This document shows, piece by piece, positions 1 to 8,646 of a stretch of 64,000 bases of DNA. The stretch comes from Klebsiella aerogenes KCTC 2190 (GTDB taxonomy: Bacteria; Pseudomonadota; Gammaproteobacteria; Enterobacterales; Enterobacteriaceae), in assembly GCF_000215745.1 (NCBI RefSeq), contig NC_015663.1, positions 4,030,001-4,094,000 on the forward strand, given 5' to 3'. The position numbers were made by a program, and so were the translations under genes. Each line of letters opens with the position of its first letter. The first letter of the stretch is position 1. A model generated the notes under the pieces. That model searched no databases. It was not told the origin of the DNA and saw nothing but the letters and a program-made list of their open reading frames with translations.

Positions 1-640
1 AGCTGACTTCGACGATGTCCACGTGCGTTCCCGTCTGCTGCAGATATTCGATGCCGCGCTGGCGGTAGGTACATCCTGCCGGGAAGGCGGCAAAGCGGTA
101 GTCGCGCCCATCAACAGGGGCGATCAGGACCAGCTGTTCGATGAAAAGCGGTAGATATTCAAGCGTTTGTGGGCATTGAAGGCTGCCGTCCGGACCGGCC
201 GGCAGTGAAACCAGCGCGCAGTCAAGCGTTGCGTTTTCGACCAGTTCAGTCAGCTGACGGGTGGGCATGGTACGCAATGTCAGGTCGGCGTCCGGGCAGC
301 GTTGCTGAAACAAAGGCAATATGGCCGGCAGGCGGCTGGCGGCACAGGCTTCCATCGCGCCAAGCTTTAACGTTCCCGCGGGCCGTGCAGGGTGCAGCGC
401 CAGTTTGGCTTCTTCGGCAAGGCTTAAAATTCGCCGCGCGTAGCTGAGGAAGTTTTGCCCGGCGGGAGAAAGCAGCATCTTCTTGTTTCCGCGCACGAAA
501 AGCTCGGCCTCCAGCTCCTCTTCTAGCTGCTGAATGCGCGTGGTGATATTGGATTGCGCGCGACCAAGTTGTTTCGCCGCCTGAGTGACGCTTTGGGTTT
601 CGGCCACCAGTTTAAAGATCAGTAATGTGGTGTGGTTCAT
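1..640 (-). CDS. LysR-family transcriptional regulator, 3' end cut by window edge
   Basis: The reading frame starts at ATG 638-640 and stays open to base 1, giving about 213 residues of a protein that should be near 300. The N-terminus is a LysR winged helix: TLLIFKLVAETQSVTQAAKQ followed by LGRAQSNITTRIQQLEEELE and LFVRGNKKMLLSPAG, and the start of the effector-binding domain follows (GTLKLGAMEACAASRLPAIL). It is divergent from the nitronate monooxygenase gene with about 90 bases between the starts. The usual LysR arrangement predicts that it controls that neighbour, which is an inference. The AT-rich gap contains an ATATAACAATATTGTTGAT stretch that could hold the binding site. The ligand is unknown. 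Confidence 0.9.
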   Translation of the reverse strand, partial: MNHTTLLIFKLVAETQSVTQAAKQLGRAQSNITTRIQQLEEELEAELFVRGNKKMLLSPAGQNFLSYARRILSLAEEAKLALHPARPAGTLKLGAMEACAASRLPAILPLFQQRCPDADLTLRTMPTRQLTELVENATLDCALVSLPAGPDGSLQCPQTLEYLPLFIEQLVLIAPVDGRDYRFAAFPAGCTYRQRGIEYLQQTGTHVDIVEVS

Positions 641-731
641 ATTTTTCTTCTCAATATAACAATATTGTTGATCTTAACATCTTAAAAAGAGATGGTTAAT
701 GCCTCACATCGCAAATTGCACAGGATCGCCA

Positions 732-1778
732 ATGAATCAGCATTTACCGCGATTACTTAATATTCGTTATCCGATTATTCAGGCGCCGATGGCAGGGGTG
801 TCGACGCCGTCCCTGGCTGCAGCGGTAAGCAACGCCGGAGGATTGGGTTCGCTGGGGCTCGGCGCGTCGACGGTTACGCAGGCGCAGGCGCTTATTGAAC
901 AAACCCGGCAGCTCACCGATCGTCCCTTTAACGTCAACCTTTTCTGTCATACGCCGTCGCGCCGCGATGCCGTTCAGGAAGCGCAGTGGCTGGCGCGGTT
1001 GGCTCCGGCGTTTGCCCGTTATCACGGCACGCCGCCGAAACAGCTTAACGAGATTTATCAGACCTTCCATCAACATCAATCCATGCTCGATATGCTGCTT
1101 GAACAGAAGCCGGCGGTGGTGAGTTTTCATTTTGGCGTGCCGTCGTCAGAGGTTATTCGCCGCTTCCAGCAACAGGGAACGGTGACGATGGCGTCCGCCA
1201 CCTGCGTCGACGAAGCGCGATTAATTGCGCAAGCGGGTATTGATGTCGTTATTGCGCAAGGGTATGAGGCCGGTGGCCATCGGGGGATTTTTGACCCACA
1301 CGGCGACGATCGTCAAATGAGCACCTTCACTCTGCTTCAGGCTCTAAAGCAGGCTGTCGATTTACCCATTGTCGCCGCCGGCGGCATTATGCATGGGGCG
1401 GCGATAGTCAGCCTGATGCAGCTCGGCGCGTCGGGCGTTCAGCTGGGAACCGCATTTTTATTGTGCCCGGAAGCGGCTATAGATAGTGGATATCGACAGG
1501 CGCTCACGCAAAATAGTGACGTTGTCACATTTTTGACAGCGGCTATTTCGGGTCGGCCAGCACGCTGCGTTAAAAATAGCTGGCACGAAATCGGCGAAGG
1601 AGAAATTCCCGCCTATCCGCTCGCTTATGACGCCGGAAAAGCGCTGGCGACGGCGGCAAAAGCGCAGGGCGATCATGGTTTCGGCGCGCACTGGGCGGGA
1701 CAAGGGGTGGCGATGATCCGCGAAATGCCGGCGGCAGAGCTGGTCAGGGTTCTCGTGGAGGAAGGCGGCCTGCAGTAG
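732..1778 (+). CDS. Nitronate monooxygenase family flavoprotein
   Basis: A 348-residue TIM-barrel FMN protein of the nitronate monooxygenase (2-nitropropane dioxygenase) family, which oxidises alkyl nitronates such as propionate 3-nitronate. Visible family features are the N-terminal YPIIQAPMAGVSTPSLAAAV segment, the GGLGSLGLGA loop, the QGYEAGGHRG motif carrying the conserved His, and the phosphate-binding IVAAGGIMHG and GASGVQLGTAFL segments near the C-terminus. I chose ATG 732 because AGGA lies six bases upstream and the protein then begins in the family's usual way (MNQHLPRLLNIRYPII). An in-frame ATG at 699 with a weaker AAGAG would add eleven residues. The gene is divergent from a LysR regulator, which probably controls it. 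Confidence 0.88.
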   Translation: MNQHLPRLLNIRYPIIQAPMAGVSTPSLAAAVSNAGGLGSLGLGASTVTQAQALIEQTRQLTDRPFNVNLFCHTPSRRDAVQEAQWLARLAPAFARYHGTPPKQLNEIYQTFHQHQSMLDMLLEQKPAVVSFHFGVPSSEVIRRFQQQGTVTMASATCVDEARLIAQAGIDVVIAQGYEAGGHRGIFDPHGDDRQMSTFTLLQALKQAVDLPIVAAGGIMHGAAIVSLMQLGASGVQLGTAFLLCPEAAIDSGYRQALTQNSDVVTFLTAAISGRPARCVKNSWHEIGEGEIPAYPLAYDAGKALATAAKAQGDHGFGAHWAGQGVAMIREMPAAELVRVLVEEGGLQ

Positions 1779-1796
1779 CCGCCTGCGAATGAGAAC

Positions 1797-2468
1797 TTAG
1801 CGGCGATGGGCAAGCTGTCGTACCAGCCTGTCGCCGATCATTTGTACGCCCTGAACCATCACCACCAGAATCAGTACCGTACCGACCATTACCTGATCGT
1901 TAAAGCGCTGATAACCGTAGCGAATCGCCAGGTCCCCAAGACCGCCGCCGCCAATGACGCCCGCCATCGATGAAAAGCCAATCAGCATCACGATAGTCAG
2001 GGTGATCCCGGCAAGCAGGGTCGGTAGCGCCTCCGGCAGCAGCGATTTAAAGATAACGTGCCACAGATTACCCCCCATCGACAGAATGGCTTCAATGCGT
2101 CCGTAATCCACTTCGTCGAGCGCGTTTTCGGTCAGTCGCGCGAAGAACGGAAAAGCGCCGATGGTAATCGGCACGACGGCGGCGGTGCTGCCTAAGGTGG
2201 TGCCGATAATCAAACGCGTGAAGGGGATCAGCGCAATGAGCAGTACAATAAACGGCAGCGAGCGGCCAAAATTGATAATCGCCCCCAGCAGCGCATTCAG
2301 TTTCGGCATCGGCGCCAGGCCGTTGCGCCGGGAGACAAACAGTAACACGCCGACCGGCAGGCCGATTAAAATGGTAAACAGCGCCGCCAGCCCTACCATA
2401 TAGAGGGTTTCCAGGCTGCCTTCCCATAATAAGGGCCATAAATCTTCCCAGCTCATGCGACTACGCAT
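1797..2468 (-). CDS. MetI-like ABC transporter permease
   Basis: A 223-residue inner-membrane permease of the methionine-uptake (MetI) type. It has about five hydrophobic segments, with [20 protein letters not shown] and the cytoplasmic EAA-type loop [20 protein letters not shown], and ends [17 protein letters not shown] like enterobacterial MetI. It is the last gene of a metQ-metN-metI order and overlaps the end of the ATPase gene by 16 bases. ATG 2468 has GGGAGG five bases upstream. A second in-frame ATG at 2456 forms an ATGA overlap with the ATPase stop and is a possible alternative. The substrate is probably methionine or a related amino acid, but see the ATPase entry for why this system may differ from housekeeping MetNIQ. 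Confidence 0.85.
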   Translation of the reverse strand: MRSRMSWEDLWPLLWEGSLETLYMVGLAALFTILIGLPVGVLLFVSRRNGLAPMPKLNALLGAIINFGRSLPFIVLLIALIPFTRLIIGTTLGSTAAVVPITIGAFPFFARLTENALDEVDYGRIEAILSMGGNLWHVIFKSLLPEALPTLLAGITLTIVMLIGFSSMAGVIGGGGLGDLAIRYGYQRFNDQVMVGTVLILVVMVQGVQMIGDRLVRQLAHRR

Positions 2469-3244
2469 AAAGGCCTCCCGTGAAAGCCGTGGCGGGCGAG
2501 GAAATCCTGCTCCGCCTGCGGATTATGCAGTAACGACTGACGTAATCTGGACCACGGAGCCACCAGCAGATCGGCGATTTTCCCGCTCTCGATGACTTCG
2601 CCATGCTCCAGCAGCGCCGCGTGATCGCACAACGTTTTGACGACTTCCAGCTCATGGGTAATGAGCACAATGGTCAGATTGAGCCGCTGATTGATATCGG
2701 CCAGTAACGCCAGTACCGAGGCGGTGGTTTCCGGATCGAGGGCGCTGGTTGCTTCATCGCATAGCAGCACATCCGGGCCGGCCGCCAGCGCGCGGGCGAT
2801 GCCGACGCGCTGCTTTTGACCGCCGGAAAGCTGGGATGGAAAGGCGGTTGCTTTATCCGCCAGTCCCACTAACTCCAGCAACTCGAGCACGCGTTCGCGG
2901 CGCGCACGTTTCTCGACACCGGCGATTTCCAGCGGTACCGCGACGTTGTCAGCCACGTTGCGGGCATGCAGCAGGTTGAAGTGCTGGAAGATCATTCCGG
3001 TGCGCAGACGGTGCTGACGTAAACCGGCTTTGTCTAACTGAGTGATATCCTGCCCGTTCACCACAATCCGGCCCGCAGAGGGCCGTTCGAGTAAATTGAG
3101 ACAGCGGATCAGCGTGCTTTTGCCTGCACCGCTGCGCCCGAGAATGCCATAAATCGCGCCTTTCGGGATCTGCAGCGACACGTCGTTTAACGCCGGTCGG
3201 CCTGTTCCGGCATAGGTTTTACTCAGCCCGACGACCTCAATCAT
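2453..3244 (-). CDS. MetN-like ABC transporter ATP-binding protein, short form
   Basis: A 263-residue ABC ATPase that powers the neighbouring MetI-like permease. Walker A is GRSGAGKST (about residue 36), the signature is [16 protein letters not shown], and Walker B is [14 protein letters not shown]. The N-terminus [19 protein letters not shown] is typical of MetN. Enterobacterial MetN is about 343 residues and carries a C-terminal methionine-sensing (NIL/ACT-like) domain that mediates trans-inhibition. This protein stops soon after the ATPase fold, so that domain is missing. Its start codon shares an ATGA with the stop of the binding-protein gene, which supports translational coupling. The lost sensor suggests a paralogous importer for a modified or scarce amino acid (inference). 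Confidence 0.88.
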   Translation of the reverse strand: MIEVVGLSKTYAGTGRPALNDVSLQIPKGAIYGILGRSGAGKSTLIRCLNLLERPSAGRIVVNGQDITQLDKAGLRQHRLRTGMIFQHFNLLHARNVADNVAVPLEIAGVEKRARRERVLELLELVGLADKATAFPSQLSGGQKQRVGIARALAAGPDVLLCDEATSALDPETTASVLALLADINQRLNLTIVLITHELEVVKTLCDHAALLEHGEVIESGKIADLLVAPWSRLRQSLLHNPQAEQDFLARHGFHGRPLCVVA

Positions 3245-4047
3245 GATTGCGGCGCAACCGGGATAACCGAGCCGTTATAGTTTTTGCGAATAAACTCGGC
3301 AACCTGCGGCGAGGTGAGATCTTTGGCCAGCGCTTTAATGCGTGGGTCATTAGCCAATTGCGGCGTCGTCACCAGGATATTGGCGTAAGGGTTGTTGTTC
3401 GCGCTCTCCAGCCCTAACGCATCTTTCGCCGGTACCAGTCCCGCCTCCAGCGCATAGTTGCCGTTAATGACCGCTAAATCAACATCGTCTAAGGAACGCG
3501 GGATCTGCGGCGATTCAATTTCGAGGATCTTCAGATGTTTGGGGTTTTCCACGATATCTTTCGGGGTAGCTAACGTGGTCGCCGGGTTGGTGAATTTAGC
3601 GCCGAGTTTGATTAATCCCTGGCTTTGTAGCAGGAACAAGGCGCGACTGAGATTGGTGGTGTTGTTCGGCACCGCGACGGTCCCGTTTTCCGGGACGGAA
3701 TTAAAGTCTTTGTGCTTACGGGAATAAATACCCAGCGGTTCAATATGCACCGTAGCGGCGACGGCAAAGGTCTTACCCAGCGCTTTTTCCTGATCCTTCA
3801 GATACGGAACGTGCTGGAAGTAGTTGGCATCAACGTCGCCATTCGCCAGCAGCTCGTTGGCGTTAACGCCGCTGGTGAGTTCGACCACTTTGATATCGAG
3901 GCTGGGATCGATTTTTTTGATGTAATTGAGGATCTCAGCGTGTGGTACCGGGTCAGCGGCAACGCGCAGCGCGGCAGCCTGGGCGGATGTCCATGCCAGA
4001 GAAAGAGATAAAGCGACCCCTGCCAGTTTGAATGCGGCATATTTCAT
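3241..4047 (-). CDS. MetQ/NlpA-like periplasmic substrate-binding protein
   Basis: A 268-residue binding protein of the NlpA/MetQ family feeding the MetN/MetI-like transporter encoded just downstream. It begins with a signal peptide ([20 protein letters not shown], cleavage probably after SAQA). Family landmarks are [48 protein letters not shown] and [10 protein letters not shown]. Unlike E. coli MetQ there is no lipobox cysteine at the signal-peptide end, so it is predicted to be soluble in the periplasm rather than lipid-anchored. ATG 4047 follows a run with AAGGATAAC seven bases before the start. It lies 18 bases downstream of the oxygenase gene and probably shares its transcript. Confidence 0.87.
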   Translation of the reverse strand: MKYAAFKLAGVALSLSLAWTSAQAAALRVAADPVPHAEILNYIKKIDPSLDIKVVELTSGVNANELLANGDVDANYFQHVPYLKDQEKALGKTFAVAATVHIEPLGIYSRKHKDFNSVPENGTVAVPNNTTNLSRALFLLQSQGLIKLGAKFTNPATTLATPKDIVENPKHLKILEIESPQIPRSLDDVDLAVINGNYALEAGLVPAKDALGLESANNNPYANILVTTPQLANDPRIKALAKDLTSPQVAEFIRKNYNGSVIPVAPQS

Positions 4048-4065
4048 ATTGTTATCCTTATTAAA

Positions 4066-5094
4066 TTAAACGATCAGTTGCTCAGTACGTTCGCGAAAAA
4101 CATCCTGGTAATAACGTTCGGCGACATCCGGGTGGGAACGCAGCCGCCCTTTGAGGTAATTCCAGCCAACATCCCGCAGCAGCGGATTTTGCGGATCGCT
4201 ATCCGGGCCGAGCGCTTCCTGCGCCAGATGGGCGGGCAGGCGGTACACCGGCACCACGGCATCGAGCTGCGCTCCAAGAAAGAAGGCGATTGAGAGGCGT
4301 TCCTGTTCTGCCGGCGGCGAGACCACGCGATGAACGGTGGCGCGCAGGTAACCGTTAGTCGCCAGCTCAAGTAGCTCACCGATATTCACCACAAAGCTGC
4401 CCGCCAGCGGCGTGGCGTCGATCCAGTGCTCCGGCGCGACTTCCACCTGCAGTCCTTTTTGCTCGTCCTGTAACAGGAAGCTTAAGAATCCAGAATCTTT
4501 ATGCGCCCCAACGCCTTGTGCGCTTTTCGTTTCACGCTGCCCGGGGTAACGAATCAGTTTGATATGTTCATTCGGCTTCTCGCCATACAGCGCGTCAAAG
4601 GCGTCGGCAGGCAACTGTAGCGCTTCGGCAAACGCGCGCAGCAAGGTGATCCCAACGCCGGTCATCGCCTGCTGCCAGCCCAGTAGGGTCGGTTTCAGCG
4701 ACGGTAGCGCGGCGGGCCATAAGTTCGGTCCCTGCAGACGCTGCCAGCGTGGCGCGTTTTCGGCGAGAGTTAAAGCCGGGCGTTCGGCGCCGATGTCAAA
4801 CTGTTCGCGCCAGTCTGGCTGGCCGCGAGTGAGCTCGGAAGCCGCGCGGTTATAGCCGCGAAAGTGCGGGGAATGAATCATCGCCACCTGCTGCTTTTCG
4901 CTATCATCAAGAGCAAAAAAGCGTCGCGCCTGGCGTTGAACTTCGGTTTGCAATCCGGCGTCCACGCCGTGATTAATAAGATAAAAGAAACCAATATCGC
5001 GAGCGGCATGGCGGAGGTCGGCAAGAAAACCGCTCTTTTCAGCAGGGTTGGTATAGCGGGCCAGATCGAGAATCGGCAAAGTCGTGGCGTTCAT
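4066..5094 (-). CDS. 2-oxoglutarate/Fe(II)-dependent oxygenase, isopenicillin-N-synthase-like
   Basis: A 342-residue non-haem iron oxygenase of the isopenicillin N synthase superfamily. The N-terminal DIOX_N part contains DIGFFYLINHGVDAG. The double-stranded beta-helix carries the iron ligands HKD (in GVGAHKDSGFLSFL) and the distal His (ATVHRVVSPP), and the 2-oxoglutarate-binding Arg-x-Ser is RLSIAFFLG. I chose ATG 5094, which has GGAG nine bases upstream; an upstream in-frame ATG at 5124 lacks this. It is the first gene of a four-gene unit with the MetQ/N/I-like importer, so the imported compound is probably its substrate. The actual reaction is unknown; oxidative release of sulfur or amine from an unusual amino acid is one possibility. 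Confidence 0.86.
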   Translation of the reverse strand: MNATTLPILDLARYTNPAEKSGFLADLRHAARDIGFFYLINHGVDAGLQTEVQRQARRFFALDDSEKQQVAMIHSPHFRGYNRAASELTRGQPDWREQFDIGAERPALTLAENAPRWQRLQGPNLWPAALPSLKPTLLGWQQAMTGVGITLLRAFAEALQLPADAFDALYGEKPNEHIKLIRYPGQRETKSAQGVGAHKDSGFLSFLLQDEQKGLQVEVAPEHWIDATPLAGSFVVNIGELLELATNGYLRATVHRVVSPPAEQERLSIAFFLGAQLDAVVPVYRLPAHLAQEALGPDSDPQNPLLRDVGWNYLKGRLRSHPDVAERYYQDVFRERTEQLIV

Positions 5095-5390
5095 TGTGTT
5101 CTCCGAGAACGGGGTACGGGTCATTGGCTATGAAGTGATTCTGGGTTCGGCAACAACAACGGCGCATGATGATTTCCTCTGTCGGGTAGATGCGCTCAGC
5201 TTGCCTTAGCGCAATTTTTTCGACCAATAACGTTCTTTTCTAATTTATGACCGCGGTGGGTTCAGTGCTTTTGCGAAAAACAGATAAGGAGTGGGGAAAC
5301 CGCGTGGGTGTGATGTAAAAAAGTGGCGGGATGTTGCATGATGCCGCCGCGGTCCGTATGGTGAGCGAAATTTTTCATGCAGGAAAAACA

Positions 5391-5657
5391 ATGCACACGT
5401 CAAAAGATCCGCTTCACGGCGTGACGCTCGAAGCGTTACTCACTGACCTTGTGGCCAGATATGGCTGGGATGAACTGGCCCGACATATCAAAATCAACTG
5501 TTTCAAAAGCGATCCGAGCATTAAGTCGAGCCTGAAATTTCTGCGCCGCACGCCGTGGGCGCGTAAAGAAGTGGAAAACTTTTATCTCGATTCGCTGGAA
5601 GGGCTCATCGACAAACCCGCCGACGCTGGCCCGTGGGCCAACTGGCAGAAGAAGTAA
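5391..5657 (+). CDS. VF530-family small DNA-binding-like protein
   Basis: An 88-residue protein matching the VF530 family (DUF2132). It is helical and basic, with the typical sequence [20 protein letters not shown] and then [33 protein letters not shown] and KVENFYLD-like residues. Family members have been described as DNA-binding in structure-based work, but no biological role is established. ATG 5391 has AGGA six bases upstream; an in-frame ATG at 5331 would add twenty residues not typical of the family. It is convergent with the AraC-family gene, with only six bases between the two stops, and transcribed alone. Confidence 0.8.
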   Translation: MHTSKDPLHGVTLEALLTDLVARYGWDELARHIKINCFKSDPSIKSSLKFLRRTPWARKEVENFYLDSLEGLIDKPADAGPWANWQKK

Positions 5658-5663
5658 CGCTTA

Positions 5664-6623
5664 TCAGGTTACCGCTTGTTCATTGACCCCATTGCGTAGC
5701 GCTCCCGGCGCTTTGCCGGTAATGCGTTTAAAGGCGCGGCTAAAGGCGGCGAGCGAGTTGTAGCCGAGGCGGAAGGCGACTTTTTCCAGCGCTTCGCCTT
5801 CATGGCTGATGTATTGTACCGCCAGGCGCATGCGTAATTCTGTCAGGTAGCGGGCCGGCGTGGTACCGGTGGCGGTGAGAAAACGTTCGGCGAACACCGA
5901 ACGCGACAGGCCGGATTCGCGGGCTAAGTCTTCTACCTTCCAGTTGACGCCGGGCTGCTGATGCATAGCATATATCGCGCGCGATAGCTTCGGGTCACGC
6001 AGTACCTGTACCCAGCCGGTAGCGTTACCGCAGCCGCATTCCACCCAGGCGCGGACGATCAGCGCCGCGACGACGTCGGCGAGACGTGCCAGAATGCCGG
6101 CATAGCCCACCTGACGCGTCAGGGATTCACGCTCCATTGCCGCCAGCAGCGGCTGGATTTCCGGGCGGGCGCTTAACAGGCTACTCACCAGCATTACCTC
6201 CGGCATGGCCCGAACCAGCGGCTGCATTCCGCCTAATTCAAAATCCATACAGGCGCTGAAGATAACCGCATTCTCTTCGGTATTAACGCAGCCCGCGTTT
6301 TTGATGCAGGAAACCGTCCCGCAGACCGGTTTGCTGTCGAGCTCCATCACGTTCACCCGCGCGGCTTTGCTATCTGAGAGCAGGGCGTGCGCATCGCTAT
6401 TGGGAATGAACACCGCATCGCCGCTTTCAAGCGAGAACTGTTTACCGTTGCTCATTTGTAGCAGCAGCGGGCCGCGGCTGACAAAATGAAACTGCGCTTT
6501 GCCAGGAACCGAATTAAACTCCACGCCGAAAGGACGTGAGGTTTCGATCCGTCGGTATTTCACACCCGACAGTCGCATGCCCTGTAACAGCTCGCTGGTC
6601 AGATCTAAGGTTTGCTGGCTCAT
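5664..6623 (-). CDS. AraC-family transcriptional regulator with N-terminal cupin
   Basis: A 319-residue regulator with an N-terminal cupin-type sensor (residues about 15-190, including GVEFNSVPGKAQFHFVSRGP and DAVFIPNSDAHALLSD) and a C-terminal AraC double helix-turn-helix (KVEDLARESGLSRSVFAERF, TGTTPARYLTELRMRLA, VAFRLGYNSLAAFSRAFKR). ATG 6623 has GGAAAAACG just upstream. It is divergent from the MFS exporter gene with about 100 bases between, the classical layout for a regulator of a drug or metabolite pump. Three cysteines near the middle (CGTVSCIKNAGC) are conspicuous and could bind metal or sense redox, which is an inference only. Confidence 0.87.
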   Translation of the reverse strand: MSQQTLDLTSELLQGMRLSGVKYRRIETSRPFGVEFNSVPGKAQFHFVSRGPLLLQMSNGKQFSLESGDAVFIPNSDAHALLSDSKAARVNVMELDSKPVCGTVSCIKNAGCVNTEENAVIFSACMDFELGGMQPLVRAMPEVMLVSSLLSARPEIQPLLAAMERESLTRQVGYAGILARLADVVAALIVRAWVECGCGNATGWVQVLRDPKLSRAIYAMHQQPGVNWKVEDLARESGLSRSVFAERFLTATGTTPARYLTELRMRLAVQYISHEGEALEKVAFRLGYNSLAAFSRAFKRITGKAPGALRNGVNEQAVT

Positions 6624-6727
6624 CGTTTTTCCGGACGAATAATCAATAATTGCAGAGTATGTATCATATATCGTCTTAACGGAAGCCACTAAGCTTGGCG
6701 AATGTTAATGATTCTGGAGAGATGTAT

Positions 6728-7927
6728 ATGAGTTCTTGCATTGTCGCTGAAGAGAGCGCGATTAACGCCCGTCCGGCGTGGCGCGCCGTGTATGCGCTGG
6801 CGTTGGGGGTCTTTGGCCTGATCGTCGCTGAATTTCTACCGGCCAGTTTACTGACGCCGATGGCCAGCAGCCTGGGCGTAAGTGAGGGGATGGCCGGACA
6901 GGCGGTGACCGCCACGGCGTTAATCGCTCTGGTGACGGGGTTATTGATTACCTCCGCTACCCGCAATATCGACCGTCGCTGGGTACTGATGTTCTTTTCC
7001 GTATTGCAAATCATCTCCAGTCTGATCGTGGCATTTGCCGGTTCACTGGAGTTCCTGCTGCTGGGGCGCTTGCTGCTTGGTATCGCTATCGGCGGCTTCT
7101 GGGCGATGTCGACGGCGACGGCGATGCGGCTGGTTCCGGCGGCGATGGTGCCGAAAGCGCTGGCGATCATCTTCTCGGCGGTGTCGATTGCCACCGTAGT
7201 GGCGGCGCCGCTGGGTAGCTATCTTGGCGCGCTCATTGGCTGGCGTAACGTCTTTATCATCTGCGCCGTACCGAGCCTGGTCGCGCTACTGTGGCAGCTA
7301 TGGGTACTGCCGTCGATGCGCCCGGAGAGCGCTGGCAGCTTTAGTACGCTCTTTAAGGTACTGCGGCGGCCGGGAATGGTTGGCGGCCTGCTGGCTTCGA
7401 TTTTGATTTTTGGCGGACACTTCGCTTTCTTTACCTATCTGCGGCCGTTTCTCGAAACCGTGGCGCTGGCAAGTGTAGAAGGGGTGTCGTTGATTTTGCT
7501 GGGGTTCGGCGTGGCCAACTTTATTGGCACCTCGCTTGCCGGGCATCTGCTGGCGCGCAGTTTGCGTTTGACGCTGGCGCTGGTGCCACTGGCGATGAGC
7601 TTGCTGGCGCTGATGATGGTGCTGTATGGTCATATTGCGCTACTGGATGGCCTGTTGGTCGCCCTGTGGGGATTTGCATTCGGCCTGGTGCCGGTGGCCT
7701 GGTCAACCTGGCTTGCCACTACGGTACCGGATGAAGCGGAAAGCGCAGGGGGATTATTAGTCGCGGCGATCCAGCTGGCCATTAGCGCCGGGGCTGCCGG
7801 CGGTGGGGCAATATTTGATATCAGCGGCGCCAGCGGCGTATTTACCGGCAGCGGGCTGTTATTATTAAGCGCCATGCTGATTGTCTTTATTGGCGTCAGG
7901 GTGACGCCGCCGGTCAGAAACAATTAA
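6728..7927 (+). CDS. MFS exporter, NepI-like (DHA1 family)
   Basis: A 399-residue major facilitator with about twelve membrane segments. It resembles E. coli NepI, the purine ribonucleoside exporter, along its length: VAEFLPASLLTPMASSLGVS, GQAVTATALIALVTGL, GGFWAMSTATAMRLVPAAMV and LGSYLGALIGWRNVF. It should use the proton gradient to expel a small molecule; the substrate cannot be read from the sequence. ATG 6728 is chosen because GGAGAG ends six bases before it, whereas the ATG at 6722 is too close. It is divergent from the AraC-type gene that probably regulates it. A strong hairpin terminator follows directly. Confidence 0.85.
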   Translation: MSSCIVAEESAINARPAWRAVYALALGVFGLIVAEFLPASLLTPMASSLGVSEGMAGQAVTATALIALVTGLLITSATRNIDRRWVLMFFSVLQIISSLIVAFAGSLEFLLLGRLLLGIAIGGFWAMSTATAMRLVPAAMVPKALAIIFSAVSIATVVAAPLGSYLGALIGWRNVFIICAVPSLVALLWQLWVLPSMRPESAGSFSTLFKVLRRPGMVGGLLASILIFGGHFAFFTYLRPFLETVALASVEGVSLILLGFGVANFIGTSLAGHLLARSLRLTLALVPLAMSLLALMMVLYGHIALLDGLLVALWGFAFGLVPVAWSTWLATTVPDEAESAGGLLVAAIQLAISAGAAGGGAIFDISGASGVFTGSGLLLLSAMLIVFIGVRVTPPVRNN

Positions 7928-7932
7928 TGATT

Positions 7933-7960
7933 AAACGCGCCGACTGGCGCGTTTATTTTT
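7933..7960 (+). terminator. Intrinsic terminator after the MFS exporter gene
   Basis: A perfect nine-base-pair stem AAACGCGCC / GGCGCGTTT with a GACT loop (7933-7954) is followed by ATTTTT. It starts six bases after the exporter's stop codon and ends that transcript. Confidence 0.85.
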
Positions 7961-8121
7961 CTTAAGGCGCAGCGAGTACTCATTTTATTATTATAAAACG
8001 AGCGACTAATTGATGAGTTGAAAAACTTCTTACGCTTTCCCGCGTGAATGCGGTTGCTGGCCTCAGCGTTTTGTCAGGTGGTTTCCATCACAGATTGGGC
8101 GCTATGTTATTAATTATTCTA

Positions 8122-8370
8122 TTAAATAGCGTCTGTCAGTTGGTCAACGATAACTTTACCGCTGTTATCAAATTGGGTAATACGAAAATTAACGTTCCAC
8201 GAGCGGCGAGTATTAAATTTATCAAACAGGGAGACGCGGCCTTTTTTCTTACCCTCTTTATTGAGGATCACCCACTCAGTCACTTCGGTATACTGCTGGC
8301 TAGGTTGATGACCGCTTTGTTGTTCAACTAATTGGTCTTCAGAATCCAGTTTTAAATAATCGCGTAACAT
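8122..8370 (-). CDS. Small hydrophilic protein of unknown function
   Basis: An 82-residue protein beginning MLRDYLKLDSEDQLVEQQSG and containing TEWVILNKEGKKKGRVSLFD and NVNFRITQFD, which suggests a small mostly-beta fold. I do not recognise the family. ATG 8370 is supported by a good ribosome-binding site, AGAGGTG, six bases upstream. An in-frame upstream extension to 8529 is possible but lacks a site. No signal peptide or membrane segment is visible. It lies alone between the MFS exporter and the MDR oxidoreductase; the surrounding DNA is AT-rich. Confidence 0.6.
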   Translation of the reverse strand: MLRDYLKLDSEDQLVEQQSGHQPSQQYTEVTEWVILNKEGKKKGRVSLFDKFNTRRSWNVNFRITQFDNSGKVIVDQLTDAI

Positions 8371-8646
8371 TTTGCACCTCTTTGTTAATGTTTTTTTAAC
8401 GTTACTCCTTTTTTTGATTCTTTCAATCTGAGTTTTTAATCGATGTGTGTGACTATTAGTTGGCGATCTAGCTGTTATATTTTTGCTAATCACTCTGCTG
8501 AATCCCAGGCTATTGTAACCATTCAGCACCAGACCGACCTACGGAAGCGAAGCGATGAATGCCTCATCCAGCGGAAAGAGGCCCGTTGGATGTGGCATTG
8601 ATTACCCGGTTTTTGGGATTGAGGTTATTCATCGTGCTGATGAATA

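Noticed and set aside
8044..8331. 95-residue plus-strand frame opposite the 82-residue gene
   Set aside because: No ribosome-binding site; the minus-strand frame has a clear AGAGGTG site and better composition.
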